This document shows, piece after piece, positions 18,428 to 27,555 of a DNA stretch of 64,000 nucleotides. Numbering within the stretch: the stretch's first letter is position 1; each line of letters starts with the position of its first letter. The position numbers and the translations under genes are program-made. Below the pieces are notes generated by a model. The model saw only the letters and a program-made list of their open reading frames with translations, was not told the DNA's origin and made no database searches. The stretch is from Pseudofrankia sp. DC12 (lineage in GTDB: Bacteria > Actinomycetota > Actinomycetes > Frankiales > Frankiaceae), in NCBI RefSeq assembly GCF_000966285.1, contig NZ_KQ031391.1:1157238-1221237 (forward strand), read 5' to 3'.

Positions 18428-18466
18428 CCGTCTTCTCCACCGCCAGCCCCGCGGTGGAGAAGACGG
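18428..18466. repeat. Perfect 15-bp inverted repeat in a divergent intergenic region
   Basis: CCGTCTTCTCCACCG (18428-18442) and CGGTGGAGAAGACGG (18452-18466) are exact reverse complements around a 9-base loop. The element lies between two genes that point away from it (starts at 18308 minus and 18579 plus), so it is not an ordinary terminator. It could be an operator, an mRNA leader structure or a mobile-element relic. Confidence 0.65.
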
Positions 18467-18578
18467 CTGGGGCGACGCGTCTCCGCTCGCGGCCACACCA
18501 TGACTCACCAGCACCGACCCGCGCAACCGCTCTTCTCGCCGCGCGGCCGGCGGCGCGGGGCGCAGAAGGGCCGAGCAG

Positions 18579-19004
18579 ATGACCAGCGAGAACACCAAGG
18601 TCTACACACACGAGTTCATCGACATCCGCGGGTCGAACCGGGCGAGCTACGTCCACCACATGACGGCGAGCTGGAGCCCGATCGCCCAGGAGGAGCGCGA
18701 CCAGCTCTGCTACGCCGTCTGGGGCGTCATCGGGACCACGGGCCGCTGGCCGCAGGTGATCAACATGTGGGAGGAGGACGGCTTCGACGGCCTGGCCGCG
18801 GGCGGAGAACAATCGCATATTATATCCACGAATGGTCCAAGCCTCGCCCGGCGCCGGGACTTTACGCCGGACCTGATGCCCCCGCACGCGCAGGGACGCC
18901 ACCCGCGGCAAACGCCACCGGCCGGCCACCAGCGAGGCTGGTGGCCGGCCGGGCGGCGAACCTGGCGCGGATGCGCCCAGCTCAGAAGGCGCGCTCGCCC
19001 TTGA
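18579..19004 (+). pseudogene. Truncated gene (N-terminal 75 residues of an uncharacterised actinobacterial protein)
   Basis: The first 75 residues (MTSENTKVYTHEFIDIRGS ... GVIGTTGRWPQVINMWEED) look like a well-conserved protein start. I associate them with a NIPSNAP-like or uncharacterised family found beside catabolic genes. After GFDGLAAG the sequence becomes compositionally odd (AATCGCATATTATATCC) and the frame continues as Arg/Pro-rich translation of non-coding DNA. The 3' part has therefore been deleted. The family name is uncertain; the truncation is fairly clear from the loss of codon bias. Confidence 0.55.
18918..18952 (-). terminator. 16-bp hairpin downstream of the mycofactocin-coupled SDR
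   Basis: CCGGCCGGCCACCAGC (18918-18933) pairs perfectly with 18937-18952 across a GAG loop. It lies 30 bases past the stop of the minus-strand SDR and inside the junk tail of the opposing truncated gene, as expected for an intrinsic-type terminator without a U-tract. Confidence 0.7.
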
Positions 19005-19845
19005 GCATCGAGCCCGCGTCGAGCCGGATGTTCAGGCCGGTGATGTACCGGGAGTCCTCGCTGGCCAGGAACAGGACCAGGGCGGACACGTCACCCGGCT
19101 CGATGAACGGGATCGGCATCGGCTGCATGGAGGGGAAGGCAACCTCGGCGTCCTCGCGGGTCGGCTTCTTGCCCTCGGCAACGAGATCCGGCCGGAACGC
19201 GCTGTAGATGTCGTCGTTCTGCAGCAGCCGGGTGTTGACGTTGGTCGGGTGGATCGCGTTCAGCCGGATCGAGTGCGGCGCGAGCTGCAGTGCCAGCGTC
19301 TCGATGTACTGGAAGACAAGCCGCTTGGCGAACGAGTAGGCGACGCCACCGGTATTGCCCATCGCCTCGGTGGTGTTCTTCATCAGGCCGGCGGTGGAGC
19401 CGGTGATGATGATCGAGGCGCCGGCCTGCAGGTGCGGCGCGACGACGGCGACGGTGTTGTGCGCGCCGACGAAGTCGACGTCCATGCCGTCGATGAAGCC
19501 CTCGATGAGGGTGTTGTCCTTCATCGGCAGGATGCCGGCGTTCGCGCAGACGATGTCGACCCGGCTGAACCGGGCGAGGCCCTGCTCCAGCGCGGCCTTC
19601 AGCTGCTCCTTGATCCGGACGTCGCCCTTGACGGCGACGATGCCGCGGCCGAGCGCCTCGACCTCCTTGACGGTCTGCGCCAGGTCGTCCGCGCTGGCCA
19701 TCTCGTAGTTGACGCTCGGGATGTCCTCGCAGATGTCCACCGCGATGATGTCAGCGCCCGCGCTGGCGAGCTTGATGGCGTGGCTGCGACCCTGCCCCCG
19801 GCCCGCTCCGGTGATGAAGGCGACCTTGCCGTCGAGCTTGCCCAT
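18982..19845 (-). CDS. Mycofactocin-coupled SDR-family oxidoreductase
   Basis: A 287-residue short-chain dehydrogenase. The cofactor motif TGAGRGQG is at 12-19, the catalytic serine is Ser150, and YSFAK gives Tyr170 and Lys174. The N-terminus MGKLDGKVAFITGAGRGQG and the extra segment after DIC (EDIPSVNYEMASADDL) mark the mycofactocin-dependent subclass. These enzymes hold NAD tightly and pass electrons to mycofactocin, so the genome should carry an mft cluster elsewhere. The start is supported by AGGAGG five bases upstream. Alcohol oxidation is the expected reaction; the substrate is unknown. Three 19-bp spaced repeats lie upstream. Confidence 0.93.
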   Translation of the reverse strand: MGKLDGKVAFITGAGRGQGRSHAIKLASAGADIIAVDICEDIPSVNYEMASADDLAQTVKEVEALGRGIVAVKGDVRIKEQLKAALEQGLARFSRVDIVCANAGILPMKDNTLIEGFIDGMDVDFVGAHNTVAVVAPHLQAGASIIITGSTAGLMKNTTEAMGNTGGVAYSFAKRLVFQYIETLALQLAPHSIRLNAIHPTNVNTRLLQNDDIYSAFRPDLVAEGKKPTREDAEVAFPSMQPMPIPFIEPGDVSALVLFLASEDSRYITGLNIRLDAGSMLKGERAF

Positions 19846-20157
19846 CCTGTCCTCCTGGTACTGGTCGTGGCCCCGGTGCCGTCGACCGGAAAAGGCACTC
19901 TGCCCGTCCAAGGGCACTCTGCCTGCTGAGACATACTCTGCCTGCTCGGGAAGGGACTCGGCCGGTCTGGACCCACCTGGCTGGCCGAGGCCACGGCTGC
20001 CCGGAAAGGGACAGTCCTTCCCCGGAACAGCATGCCCTTGCTGGACGGCAGGAGCCAGCGCTGCGCGGCCTCCGGTCAGGGGGAGCGGCGCCGCCGGTCG
20101 AATCCTGCCCGCAGGGCGGACCCGACCGGCGGCAACCGGTCTAACCGAACGTTGGAG
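19846..20157. other. Intergenic region upstream of the SDR, with three 19-bp spaced direct repeats
   Basis: A core CACTCTGCC/TACTCTGCC occurs at 19896, 19915 and 19934, exactly 19 bases apart, with weaker conservation between cores. They lie 50-105 bases upstream of the SDR start, a plausible activator or repressor array. The rest (19955-20157) is GC-rich with no recognisable gene. Confidence 0.5.
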
Positions 20158-20566
20158 TCACTGCGCCGCCGCCACCGTCTTGCCCGGGATCACCGAGCCG
20201 CAGACCGGGTCGGCGCCCGAGACCAGCTCGAACTTCTGCCCGACCAGCTTGGTCATCCACAGGGAGATGCCGTAGCCGAGCGAGGCCAGGTTGGTGACGC
20301 CCTGCGCCTTCCAGAACTTGCCGGCGGTCGTCGTCACCTGAGTCGGCTGCAGCACGCCACTGACCGAGAACATGTTCTTCGAGGCGACCCGCTCGGGGCC
20401 GTCCTCGCTGATGCCGACCACCGGAACGCCGTGCGAGGTCAGGTAGTGCGCGGCACTGAAGGCCAGGGTCGCCTGGGCGACGACGGCGATCACGTGGTTC
20501 TGGGTGACGAGCTTCTGCGCGGCGGGGCGGGGAACAGCCTTTCCGGCCGTGAATCACTGTCACTCC
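20158..20566 (-). pseudogene. Remnant of a branched-chain-type ABC transporter substrate-binding protein
   Basis: Minus-strand reading gives FTAGKAVPRPAAQKLVTQ, then IAVVAQATLAFSAAHYL, GVPVVGISEDGPERVASKNM, and the tail DPVCGSVIPGKTVAAAQ. These are pieces of a periplasmic Leu/Ile/Val-type binding protein. About 130 residues remain of a normal 400. A stop codon lies just before FTAGK, no signal peptide or lipobox is present, and the middle is missing. It sits directly downstream of the fused ATPase and fused permease genes, so it was probably the cognate binding protein. Confidence 0.75.
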
Positions 20567-20672
20567 TCATCTCGCGACTTCCTGCCACGCCAACACGGAG
20601 CGTGTCGGAACAATGGAGATCCGGCCCGCCGGCAAAGAGCCGACGGGCCGGAAAGCACGGCGAGAGCTAGGC

Positions 20673-22313
20673 CTAGGCCGTGGTCGCGTCACCGAGGTAG
20701 TGCCGCAGTACCTCTCCGTGCGCCGCGCCGGTCGGCCCGGCCCAGGCGATCTCACCGCGGTGCATGACGAGGGCCTCGTCGGCGAACGCCAGCGCCCGGT
20801 GCACGTACTGCTCGATCATGATCACCGTCACGCCGGCCTGCCGGGCCCGGTCCAGGCCGTCGAAGACCAGGTCGACCATCTTCGGGGCCAGGCCCAGGGA
20901 CATCTCGTCGGCGATGACGAGCTTCGGCGCGGTGGCCAGTGCCCGGGCGAGCGACAGCATCTGCTGCTCACCGCCGGACAGCAGGCCGGCCGACTGCCGG
21001 CGCCGGTCGGCGAAGACCGGGAAGATCTCCAGCGCCAGGTCGACGGCCTGCTTGCGGGCCTTGCGGCCGGGCACGACGGCCGCGGCCATCTTCAGGTTGT
21101 CGATCACCGTCAGGCCGCGGAAGACACCCCGGCCCTCGGGCAGGTGGACGAGCGCCGACCTGCGCACCCGGTGCGCCGGCCAGCCGCTGACGTCCTCGCC
21201 GCCGATGAGGATCTTGCCGCCGCTGGTCGGCACCAGGCCGGAGACCGCGCGGGCCAGGCTGCTCTTGCCGGCTCCGTTGGCCCCGAGCACCGCCAGCGCC
21301 TTGCCGGCCGCCAGCGTGAAGGAGATCCCGTTGAGGGCGAGGGCGTCGCCGTAGTGCAGCGACAGGTTCTCGACCGTCAGCAGCGGACCGCCAGCGGTGT
21401 CGACCTGACGCCGGGGCTGGGCCGAGACCTTGGGCGCCGGGAGAATGCCGAACTCGTCGGCCTCCGCGTCCGCGGACGCCGTGGCCTCGGAGCTGACCTC
21501 CTCGCCGAGGTAGGCCGCGCGGACAGCGGGGTCGTTGCGGACCTGCGCGGGCGGGCCACTGGCGATCATCTTGCCGAACTCGAGCACGTAGACGGCGCTG
21601 GACAACCGCATGACCAGCTCGACGTCGTGCTCGACGAGCAGCGCCGAGATGCCGCGCTCGTCGACGACCCGGCGCAGCACCTGCTCCATCTGCGCGGTCT
21701 CGTTCGGGTCCAGCCCCGACGACGGCTCGTCCAGCAGCAGCACGCTCGGGCTGGTCGCGAGCGCCCGGCCCAGCTCCAGCATCCGGGCGGTGCCGAGCGG
21801 CAGGCCGAGCGCGGGGCGGTTGCGGACCGGGACCAGGCCGAGCTGCTCGATGAGCTCGTCGACCGTCTCGCGCTCCGTCTTGCTAGCGGGCCGGAGGCTG
21901 CCGATCGTGAACAGGTCCGTCCAGACCCGCGACTTCTCGTGCTTGGCCCGGTAGGCGAGCACAAGGTGGTCGCGAACCGTGAGGCTGTCGAAAAGCTCGG
22001 TGTGCTGGAAGGTACGGGCGACGCCGCTCGCGGCCCTGGACTGGGCGCTGGTGCCGGTGATGTCCTGGCCCTCGAGCAGCACCTTGCCGTTCGCGGGGCG
22101 GATCAGCCCGGACAGCACGCCGAACAGGGTGCTCTTCCCAGCGCCGTTCGGGCCGACCAGTCCGACGATGGTGCCCGCCGGGACCGCCAGGTTCGCCTTG
22201 TCGACCGCGACAAGACCGCCGAAGCGCACCGTGACGTCGACGCATTCCAGCCGCGGCCGGCCCCTGACGGCACCGTTCAAGGTGCCCGCCGTCTCCACGA
22301 GACCTCCCGTCAT
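20673..22313 (-). CDS. Fused LivG-LivF ATPase of a branched-chain-type ABC transporter
   Basis: A 546-residue protein with two complete ABC ATPase domains. The first (residues 20-270) has Walker A GPNGAGKST, a degenerate signature (LGTARMLELGRAL) and Walker B VLLLDEPSSGLD. The second (about 305-535) has Walker A GANGAGKSS, signature LSGGEQQ and Walker B LVIADEMSLGL. A linker with EADEFGILPAP joins them. LivG and LivF are normally separate genes of about 240-260 residues. The start overlaps the permease stop by 4 bases (ATGA). It powers import with the fused permease; branched-chain amino acids or hydrophobic acids are possible substrates. Confidence 0.95.
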   Translation of the reverse strand: MTGGLVETAGTLNGAVRGRPRLECVDVTVRFGGLVAVDKANLAVPAGTIVGLVGPNGAGKSTLFGVLSGLIRPANGKVLLEGQDITGTSAQSRAASGVARTFQHTELFDSLTVRDHLVLAYRAKHEKSRVWTDLFTIGSLRPASKTERETVDELIEQLGLVPVRNRPALGLPLGTARMLELGRALATSPSVLLLDEPSSGLDPNETAQMEQVLRRVVDERGISALLVEHDVELVMRLSSAVYVLEFGKMIASGPPAQVRNDPAVRAAYLGEEVSSEATASADAEADEFGILPAPKVSAQPRRQVDTAGGPLLTVENLSLHYGDALALNGISFTLAAGKALAVLGANGAGKSSLARAVSGLVPTSGGKILIGGEDVSGWPAHRVRRSALVHLPEGRGVFRGLTVIDNLKMAAAVVPGRKARKQAVDLALEIFPVFADRRRQSAGLLSGGEQQMLSLARALATAPKLVIADEMSLGLAPKMVDLVFDGLDRARQAGVTVIMIEQYVHRALAFADEALVMHRGEIAWAGPTGAAHGEVLRHYLGDATTA

Positions 22314-24358
22314 GACTCCACCTTCGCGGTCGCGCTGGTTGCGTTGGAGCCGGCGTGGGCGACTGGCTGGCCGCCCGGGCCATCGGTGGGGCGAATGCCG
22401 GGCCTACCGGCCCCCACCACCGCCGGCACCGGCGCGGGAGGCACGATCCGGTCGACCAGCTTCGCGACCTGGCGACGGATCAGCCGGCCCTGTTGCAGGA
22501 CGATTCCTTCTGGGTTGCTGGCGACGCCGATCGCGCCGAGTCCGAACAGGATCGCCGGGATCTCGCCGAAGCGGGCCGGCAGCCAGTTGGTGACGGCCCC
22601 ACCGGACAGGGTCAACAGGACCCCGGCCACCGCGGCGGCCGTGATGGAGCGGACCCCCATCGTCACCACGACGGCGAGCCAGACGAGGCCGCCGAACGTC
22701 ACGTAGGACGCCGGCTGTGCCGACATGTTGTACAGCCCCAGCATGCCGCCACCGATCGCGGCGACGAACGCGCCGATCGCGCCGATGACGACCTTCACCT
22801 GGACGACGCTCAGGCCGAGCGTCCGTGCCGCCGGAGTGCTGTCCCGCACGCCCCGCAGCGCGAGGCCACTGGTCGAGCGGCGCAGGTTGAGGATCAGCAG
22901 CGCCAGGATGACGAAGATTCCGAGAGACAGGTAGGCGAACGGCAGGTCGTCAACGGCCCAGCTCGGCCTGTTGAGCGTGATACCGAGACCGCCGTGGGCG
23001 AACCGGTCCCGCGTGAACACCAGGGTTTCGACGAGCAGACCGAACGTCAGCGTCGTGAGACCGACGTAGAGGTCGCCCAGGCGGATCGTGAGCAGGCCGA
23101 TGATCGCGCCGACGACGGCCGCGACGACCGCCGCCAGGAAGATCGCGAGCAGGACCGGCACATGCCACATCTCTACGAACTGGCCAGCTCCCAGCACACC
23201 CACGCCAGCGAAGATGATCTGCGAGAGCCAGAGCATCCCGCCTTCACCGGTGGAGACCGTGAACGTCAGGAAGGTGATCGCGAAGGTCAGGCCGCTCGCG
23301 GTCAGGCCAAGCCAGTAGGGCGAGCCGCTGAAGAGCAGCGGGAGGGCGGCCACGATCACGAACGGGATCAGCCCGAAATACCGCTCCCAGGCACGTTCGT
23401 TGCCCGTGATCACAGTGTCGGCGTCCTGGTGGGCCGGCTTGATGGCCGCGTCGAGTGGGCCGCCGCCAGCGGCCTCCTCGTCGATCGTGCCCTTGCGCAG
23501 GACGTAGAACAGCAGGAACACGGTCAGGAACGCGAACGGGATGCTCGGCACGATCGCGGCGGACAGTGTGCTGTTCGTCGGCAGGTACTTCTGGATGACG
23601 TCGGTGATGACGCCCATGACCAGCGATGCGAGGACCGCTCCCGGCAGCGAGCGCAGCCGGGCCGCGACCATCGCGGCGATGGCCGCCGACAGCAGGGCCG
23701 TCATACCAATCGGCGAGAGCCCGCTGGTCGGGGCGACCAGGATGCCCGCGAGACCGGCCAGCGCGGTGCTGACGGTCCACACCCCGAGCGACACCCGGCC
23801 TGGGTTGGTGCCGGACAGGGACGCCATGGCCTCCGAGTCGACCATCGCGCGGACCCGCAGGCCCACGTCGGTAAACCGCAGGACGGCGGTTCCGGCGAGC
23901 ACCACGAAGATCAGGAACCCGTAGGTGATGACCTGGTCCGTGGTGACCGCGGTGCCGAGGACGTGGTAAGGCTTGTCGGTCAGCGCCGCGAGGCCGGGAG
24001 CGGCCGTGATGGCCTGGCTGCCGAAGATGAGGTTCGCGACCGGCGGCAGCGCGACCGAGAGGCCGATCGTCGCGACCAGCTTGACCAGCGTCGTCTTGCC
24101 CCGCAGGTGCCGGAAGAGCGCGCCGTAGAGGAAGGCCCCGAGCGCCGGCGCGAGGACGAGGATGGACAGCACGCCGGCCGTCCAGGTGCCCATGTGGTGC
24201 TCGGAGTTCAGCCAGTAGTAGAAACGGGCGACGAAGAAGGCAATCGACCCGAAGGCGAAGTTGAAAACCCCCGCCGAGACGAACGTGACGACCAGGGCCG
24301 ACGACGCGATCGCATAGATGGACCCGAGGGCTAAACCGGCCACTATGTACTGCAGCAT
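22310..24358 (-). CDS. Fused LivH-LivM permease of a branched-chain-type ABC transporter
   Basis: A 682-residue membrane protein. Residues 1-290 match LivH (MLQYIVAGLALGSIYAIASS start, many membrane helices). A short charged linker (GGGPLDAAIKPAHQD) leads to a LivM-like half from about 330 to 640 (LRGVRDSTPAARTLG and related family segments), and a Pro/Ala-rich cytosolic tail ends it. The start has GGAGGAAG four bases upstream. Fusing both permeases, together with fused ATPases, gives a two-gene transporter plus binding protein. The adjacent binding-protein gene is decayed, so the transporter may use one encoded elsewhere, such as that at 41470. Confidence 0.94.
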   Translation of the reverse strand: MLQYIVAGLALGSIYAIASSALVVTFVSAGVFNFAFGSIAFFVARFYYWLNSEHHMGTWTAGVLSILVLAPALGAFLYGALFRHLRGKTTLVKLVATIGLSVALPPVANLIFGSQAITAAPGLAALTDKPYHVLGTAVTTDQVITYGFLIFVVLAGTAVLRFTDVGLRVRAMVDSEAMASLSGTNPGRVSLGVWTVSTALAGLAGILVAPTSGLSPIGMTALLSAAIAAMVAARLRSLPGAVLASLVMGVITDVIQKYLPTNSTLSAAIVPSIPFAFLTVFLLFYVLRKGTIDEEAAGGGPLDAAIKPAHQDADTVITGNERAWERYFGLIPFVIVAALPLLFSGSPYWLGLTASGLTFAITFLTFTVSTGEGGMLWLSQIIFAGVGVLGAGQFVEMWHVPVLLAIFLAAVVAAVVGAIIGLLTIRLGDLYVGLTTLTFGLLVETLVFTRDRFAHGGLGITLNRPSWAVDDLPFAYLSLGIFVILALLILNLRRSTSGLALRGVRDSTPAARTLGLSVVQVKVVIGAIGAFVAAIGGGMLGLYNMSAQPASYVTFGGLVWLAVVVTMGVRSITAAAVAGVLLTLSGGAVTNWLPARFGEIPAILFGLGAIGVASNPEGIVLQQGRLIRRQVAKLVDRIVPPAPVPAVVGAGRPGIRPTDGPGGQPVAHAGSNATSATAKVES

Positions 24359-24989
24359 GCTACTTCCTCCGCACCGGCATCCGGCGGCTCATCATTAAGG
24401 CGCGACAGCGCGGTTGGGATCTTCGATCGCCCGGAGTATCACCAACTGCCTCCTTCAGCAAGGGTCTGCCGGGGCGGCCGGGGCGGACCGCCGTCACGCC
24501 AGCTACCGCTACAGCGTGTGGGTCAGGCTACAGTTTTCGACGTCAATGTCAAGCTTTGTCCAGGTGGGGCTATAGGCCCCTTGAGGGGCCTGGGTCGCCT
24601 GTTCACCAGCTATGAGCCTAGGCCTCGATACGGGCGTCAGACCCCCACAATTTCGCCACAACGATGTGACGGTGCGCAACAACATTCACGACCGTGGACT
24701 GCCACCATCACTGTCGGCAGCAATTGGGCCCGGAAGCGACCATCGCGCGGTCCACTCCCGCCGGGCTGCCGCCGCTTCGCCGGGCCGCGCGACCCGGCCG
24801 TCGCTGGATCGGCGACGGCCGTCGCGGCGGTCGAGACGGGGCCGCCGCGACCAGTCCGTGGCCACCGCTATCGGGTACCCCTCGACTACCGAACCGGATT
24901 ACCGGCCCGGCCTCGGTACGGCGCGGGCCAAAACGCCAAAGGCGGCCGCGGATTACCCGACCGCCTGGCGCACGGCACGATAAGTCGCT
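24359..24989. other. Intergenic region upstream of the fused permease gene
   Basis: About 630 bases with lower GC near 24400-24680 and no convincing gene on either strand. It presumably holds the permease promoter; no unambiguous -35/-10 pair was found. The portion from 24700 on is Arg-rich in all frames and is probably decayed sequence continuous with the remnant that follows. Confidence 0.5.
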
Positions 24990-25476
24990 CGACGGCAGCC
25001 GCGCCGTTTCCTTCTCGACCAGGGCCACGCCACCCGCGGTCAGGCTTCCCTTGCCGCCGCGGGTGACGAGCAGCTCCAGCGACGTGTCGCCGTCGATGAC
25101 GAACCGCTTGCCCAGCGGGCTGCCCCTCAGCTGCGCCGGGTCGGCCGCCAGCCCGGCGGCCGGCGTCTCGCTGTGGCCGATCATCGGAGCTCCGCCACAG
25201 CCGACCTCGACGAAGTCGCCCATCCGCGGAGTCGGGTCGCGGGCCGCGATGTCCCAGGTGGCGTCCGAGACGCCCAGATGCACGCAGACCGGCATCCGCA
25301 TCCCCTGTAGCCGGGCCCACAGCGGGTCGTAACGCGGGTCGGAGTACTGCGGCAGGCCGCGCTCGCCCGGGCTGGTCGGGCAGGTGGATCGTGCGGGCGC
25401 CATGGCGAGCAGCAGGACCTCTGCAACCCAGTTCCATCAGCGCGCAAGCGTGGCGGCAGGCGCCGGACATCATCAC
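24990..25476 (-). pseudogene. Decayed amidohydrolase fragment plus an unidentified fragment
   Basis: Minus-strand reading from about 25403 gives LPQYSDPRYDPLWARLQGM, PVCVHLGVSDATWDIAARDP, which resembles the middle of Amidohydrolase_2 proteins. The first 70 bases upstream (ACRHACALMELGC) are in another frame, so a frameshift is present. After PTPRMG the sequence changes to FVIDGDTSLELLVTRGGKGS and VALVEKETARLPSSD, which looks like the conserved end of a different, unidentified protein. It abuts the acyl-CoA ligase stop. No intact start or full domain remains. Confidence 0.6.
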
Positions 25477-27041
25477 GGGACGACGAGGTACTCCTCGCGG
25501 AGTTTGAGCTTGTTGAGCTTGCCGGTGGGCATGCGCGGGAGGTCGGGGCGGAACGCGAAAGCGTGCGGGACCTTGTAGTGGGCCACGGACACGCGGGCGT
25601 AGGCGCGTAGCTCCTCGGCGAGCTCGTCGCCCGGCTCGACGCCGGCGGCGGGGGCGACGACCGCGTGGACGTACTCCCCCATCTCCGGGTCGGGCAGCCC
25701 GAAGACGGCGACGTCAGCGACCTTCGGGTGCATGATCAGCGCGGCCTCGACCTCGGCCGGGTAGATGTTGACGCCACCGGATATGATCATGAAGCTCTTC
25801 CGGTCGGTCAGGTAGAGGAGGCCGTCCTCGTCCAGGTAGCCGACGTCGCCGGTCGTCGCCCAGTTCGGGTGGTCGGGGTGCCGGCTGGCCTTCGTCTTCT
25901 CCGGGTCGCCGTGGTACTCGAACAACGCCCGCTCCTGCTCGAAGAACAGCAGGCCGGGCTCACGGGCCGGGAGCTCGGCGCCGTCCTCGGCGCAGATATG
26001 CGGTATTCCGACCAGCGCCCGGCCGACGGACCCGGGGTGCGCGAGCCAGTCCGCCGAGCCGATGAACGTCAGCCCGCTGCCCTCGGTGGCCGCGTAGTAC
26101 TCGTCGATGATCGGGCCAAGCCAGTCGATCATCGCCCGCTTGACCTCCGGCGCGCAGGGAGCGGCCGCGTGCAGCACGCTGACCAGGCTGGACAGGTCAT
26201 AGCGGTCGCGGACCTCCGCGGGCAGCTTCAGCAGACGCACCAGCATGGTAGGCACCACCTGGACGTGGGTGACCTGCTCCCGCTCGATGACCGCGAGCAG
26301 CTGCTCGGGATCGAACTTCTCCAGGATGACCAGCGTCCCGCCGACCTCGTGGACTGCTCCGGACCACTGCAGCCCGGCCGCGTGGTAAAGCGGAGCCGGG
26401 CAGAGGTAGACCAGATCCTCGGTCCACTGCAGGAGGAGCTCGCCGAACAGCGAGATCCGGCTGCGTTCCGGGTCGGTCACCTGCCGGTCGGCCAGCGGTC
26501 GCTGGATGCCCTTGGGACGCCCCGTCGTCCCGGAGGAATAGAGCATCACCTCGCCTACCGGCTCGGTGGCCAGCGGCTCGGCGGAGACCGCGGCGACGGC
26601 TTCCTCGTACGGCTCGAACCCGTCGATGACGCCGTCCATCATCAGGCGGACCCGGCAGCCGGGTACCTGTGCCGCGGCCTGGGCGGCCAGCTCGCCGAAC
26701 CTGCGGGTGGCGACCAGCGCACGGGCGCCGGAGTCCGCCACCTGGTAGGCGACCTCGCTCGGCGCCAGGTGCCAGTTCACCGCGGTCAGGTAGAGGCCGG
26801 AGCGAATGGCGGCCCAGAAGGCCTCGAAATAGTGCGGATGGTTCTCGGCGAGAATCGCCAGCGTGTCACCCGGCCGCAGCCCCCGCTGCGCCAGCAGCCG
26901 GGCCAGCCGGACCGAGCGCGCGTTGAGCTCCGCATAGCGCAGCCGCGTGACGGCGGCATCGGGGGCCGCCGGCCAGCCCGGGCCACCCGTGACGACCGCG
27001 GTCTTCTCCGGATGGGTCACGGCGAACTGGCCGGGGTACAT
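25473..27041 (-). CDS. AMP-dependent acyl-CoA synthetase/ligase
   Basis: A 522-residue adenylate-forming ligase. Motifs are YSSGTTGRPKG near residue 158-168, YYAATEGSG near 305, TTGDVGYLDEDG near 395, and the hinge/lysine region DRKSFMIISGGVNIYP and MPTGKLNKLKLREEYL at the C-terminus. The start at 27041 was chosen for the GGGAGGG site and the family start MYPGQFAVTHPEKTAVV; upstream frame is non-coding. It resembles FadD-type fatty-acid or bile-acid CoA ligases. It stands alone on this strand, and the acid is unknown. Confidence 0.94.
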   Translation of the reverse strand: MYPGQFAVTHPEKTAVVTGGPGWPAAPDAAVTRLRYAELNARSVRLARLLAQRGLRPGDTLAILAENHPHYFEAFWAAIRSGLYLTAVNWHLAPSEVAYQVADSGARALVATRRFGELAAQAAAQVPGCRVRLMMDGVIDGFEPYEEAVAAVSAEPLATEPVGEVMLYSSGTTGRPKGIQRPLADRQVTDPERSRISLFGELLLQWTEDLVYLCPAPLYHAAGLQWSGAVHEVGGTLVILEKFDPEQLLAVIEREQVTHVQVVPTMLVRLLKLPAEVRDRYDLSSLVSVLHAAAPCAPEVKRAMIDWLGPIIDEYYAATEGSGLTFIGSADWLAHPGSVGRALVGIPHICAEDGAELPAREPGLLFFEQERALFEYHGDPEKTKASRHPDHPNWATTGDVGYLDEDGLLYLTDRKSFMIISGGVNIYPAEVEAALIMHPKVADVAVFGLPDPEMGEYVHAVVAPAAGVEPGDELAEELRAYARVSVAHYKVPHAFAFRPDLPRMPTGKLNKLKLREEYLVVP

Positions 27042-27555
27042 GGCGGGCCCTCCCTGGCTCCAGTGGCCGGCGTCGGCCTGGCCGTAGCGGCCCCAGGCCG
27101 GCGGCCGGCAGTGGCGCGGCGGGTGCGATGACCACGACAGTGACAAGAACCTCGTTCTGGCCGCGATCTAAGGCGACCTCCAGAAGAGACCCATGTCACA
27201 CCTCCGACGATAGCGGTGACGGGTGCCGAAGGCGACCGATGGTTGCGCAAGCCCAGGTCCGGGCGGGTTATCCACGCCCGATGAGCGATCTCTGACGCCT
27301 GCGGCCGTTCGATCTGCGGCCGTTCGACCGCGCGACCTCCTTTGGGACCGCGGCGGCCAAAGCCGGGAACGAAATTCCAGTCACCGCCGCCCAGAGCCCG
27401 CGGCACGGGCCCGTGGCCATCGCGTCCCCGCTGCCAGGCCGCCGACCGGCTCCTTAGAGACGTACCGCCTGCCCTCCCTGGCCGGGGACCACTCCGGCGT
27501 CGGCCAGCGGCCGGCTGGGCGTGGAGTTGGCCAGGACCAGCGGCAGAATGCGCGG
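27042..27555. other. Intergenic region with a 14-bp direct repeat
   Basis: The region contains the divergent upstream areas of the ligase (minus) and the broken acetyltransferase (plus). CTGCGGCCGTTCGA is directly repeated at about 27299 and 27315. No gene is supported on either strand. Confidence 0.45.

Noticed and set aside
18428-18466. Intrinsic terminator
   Set aside because: Both neighbouring genes start on either side and run away from it, so there is no transcript for it to end.
16269-18929. A single 886-residue fusion protein including the amidohydrolase
   Set aside because: The upstream part shows two frame changes, and the amidohydrolase has its own GGAG site and family-typical N-terminus.
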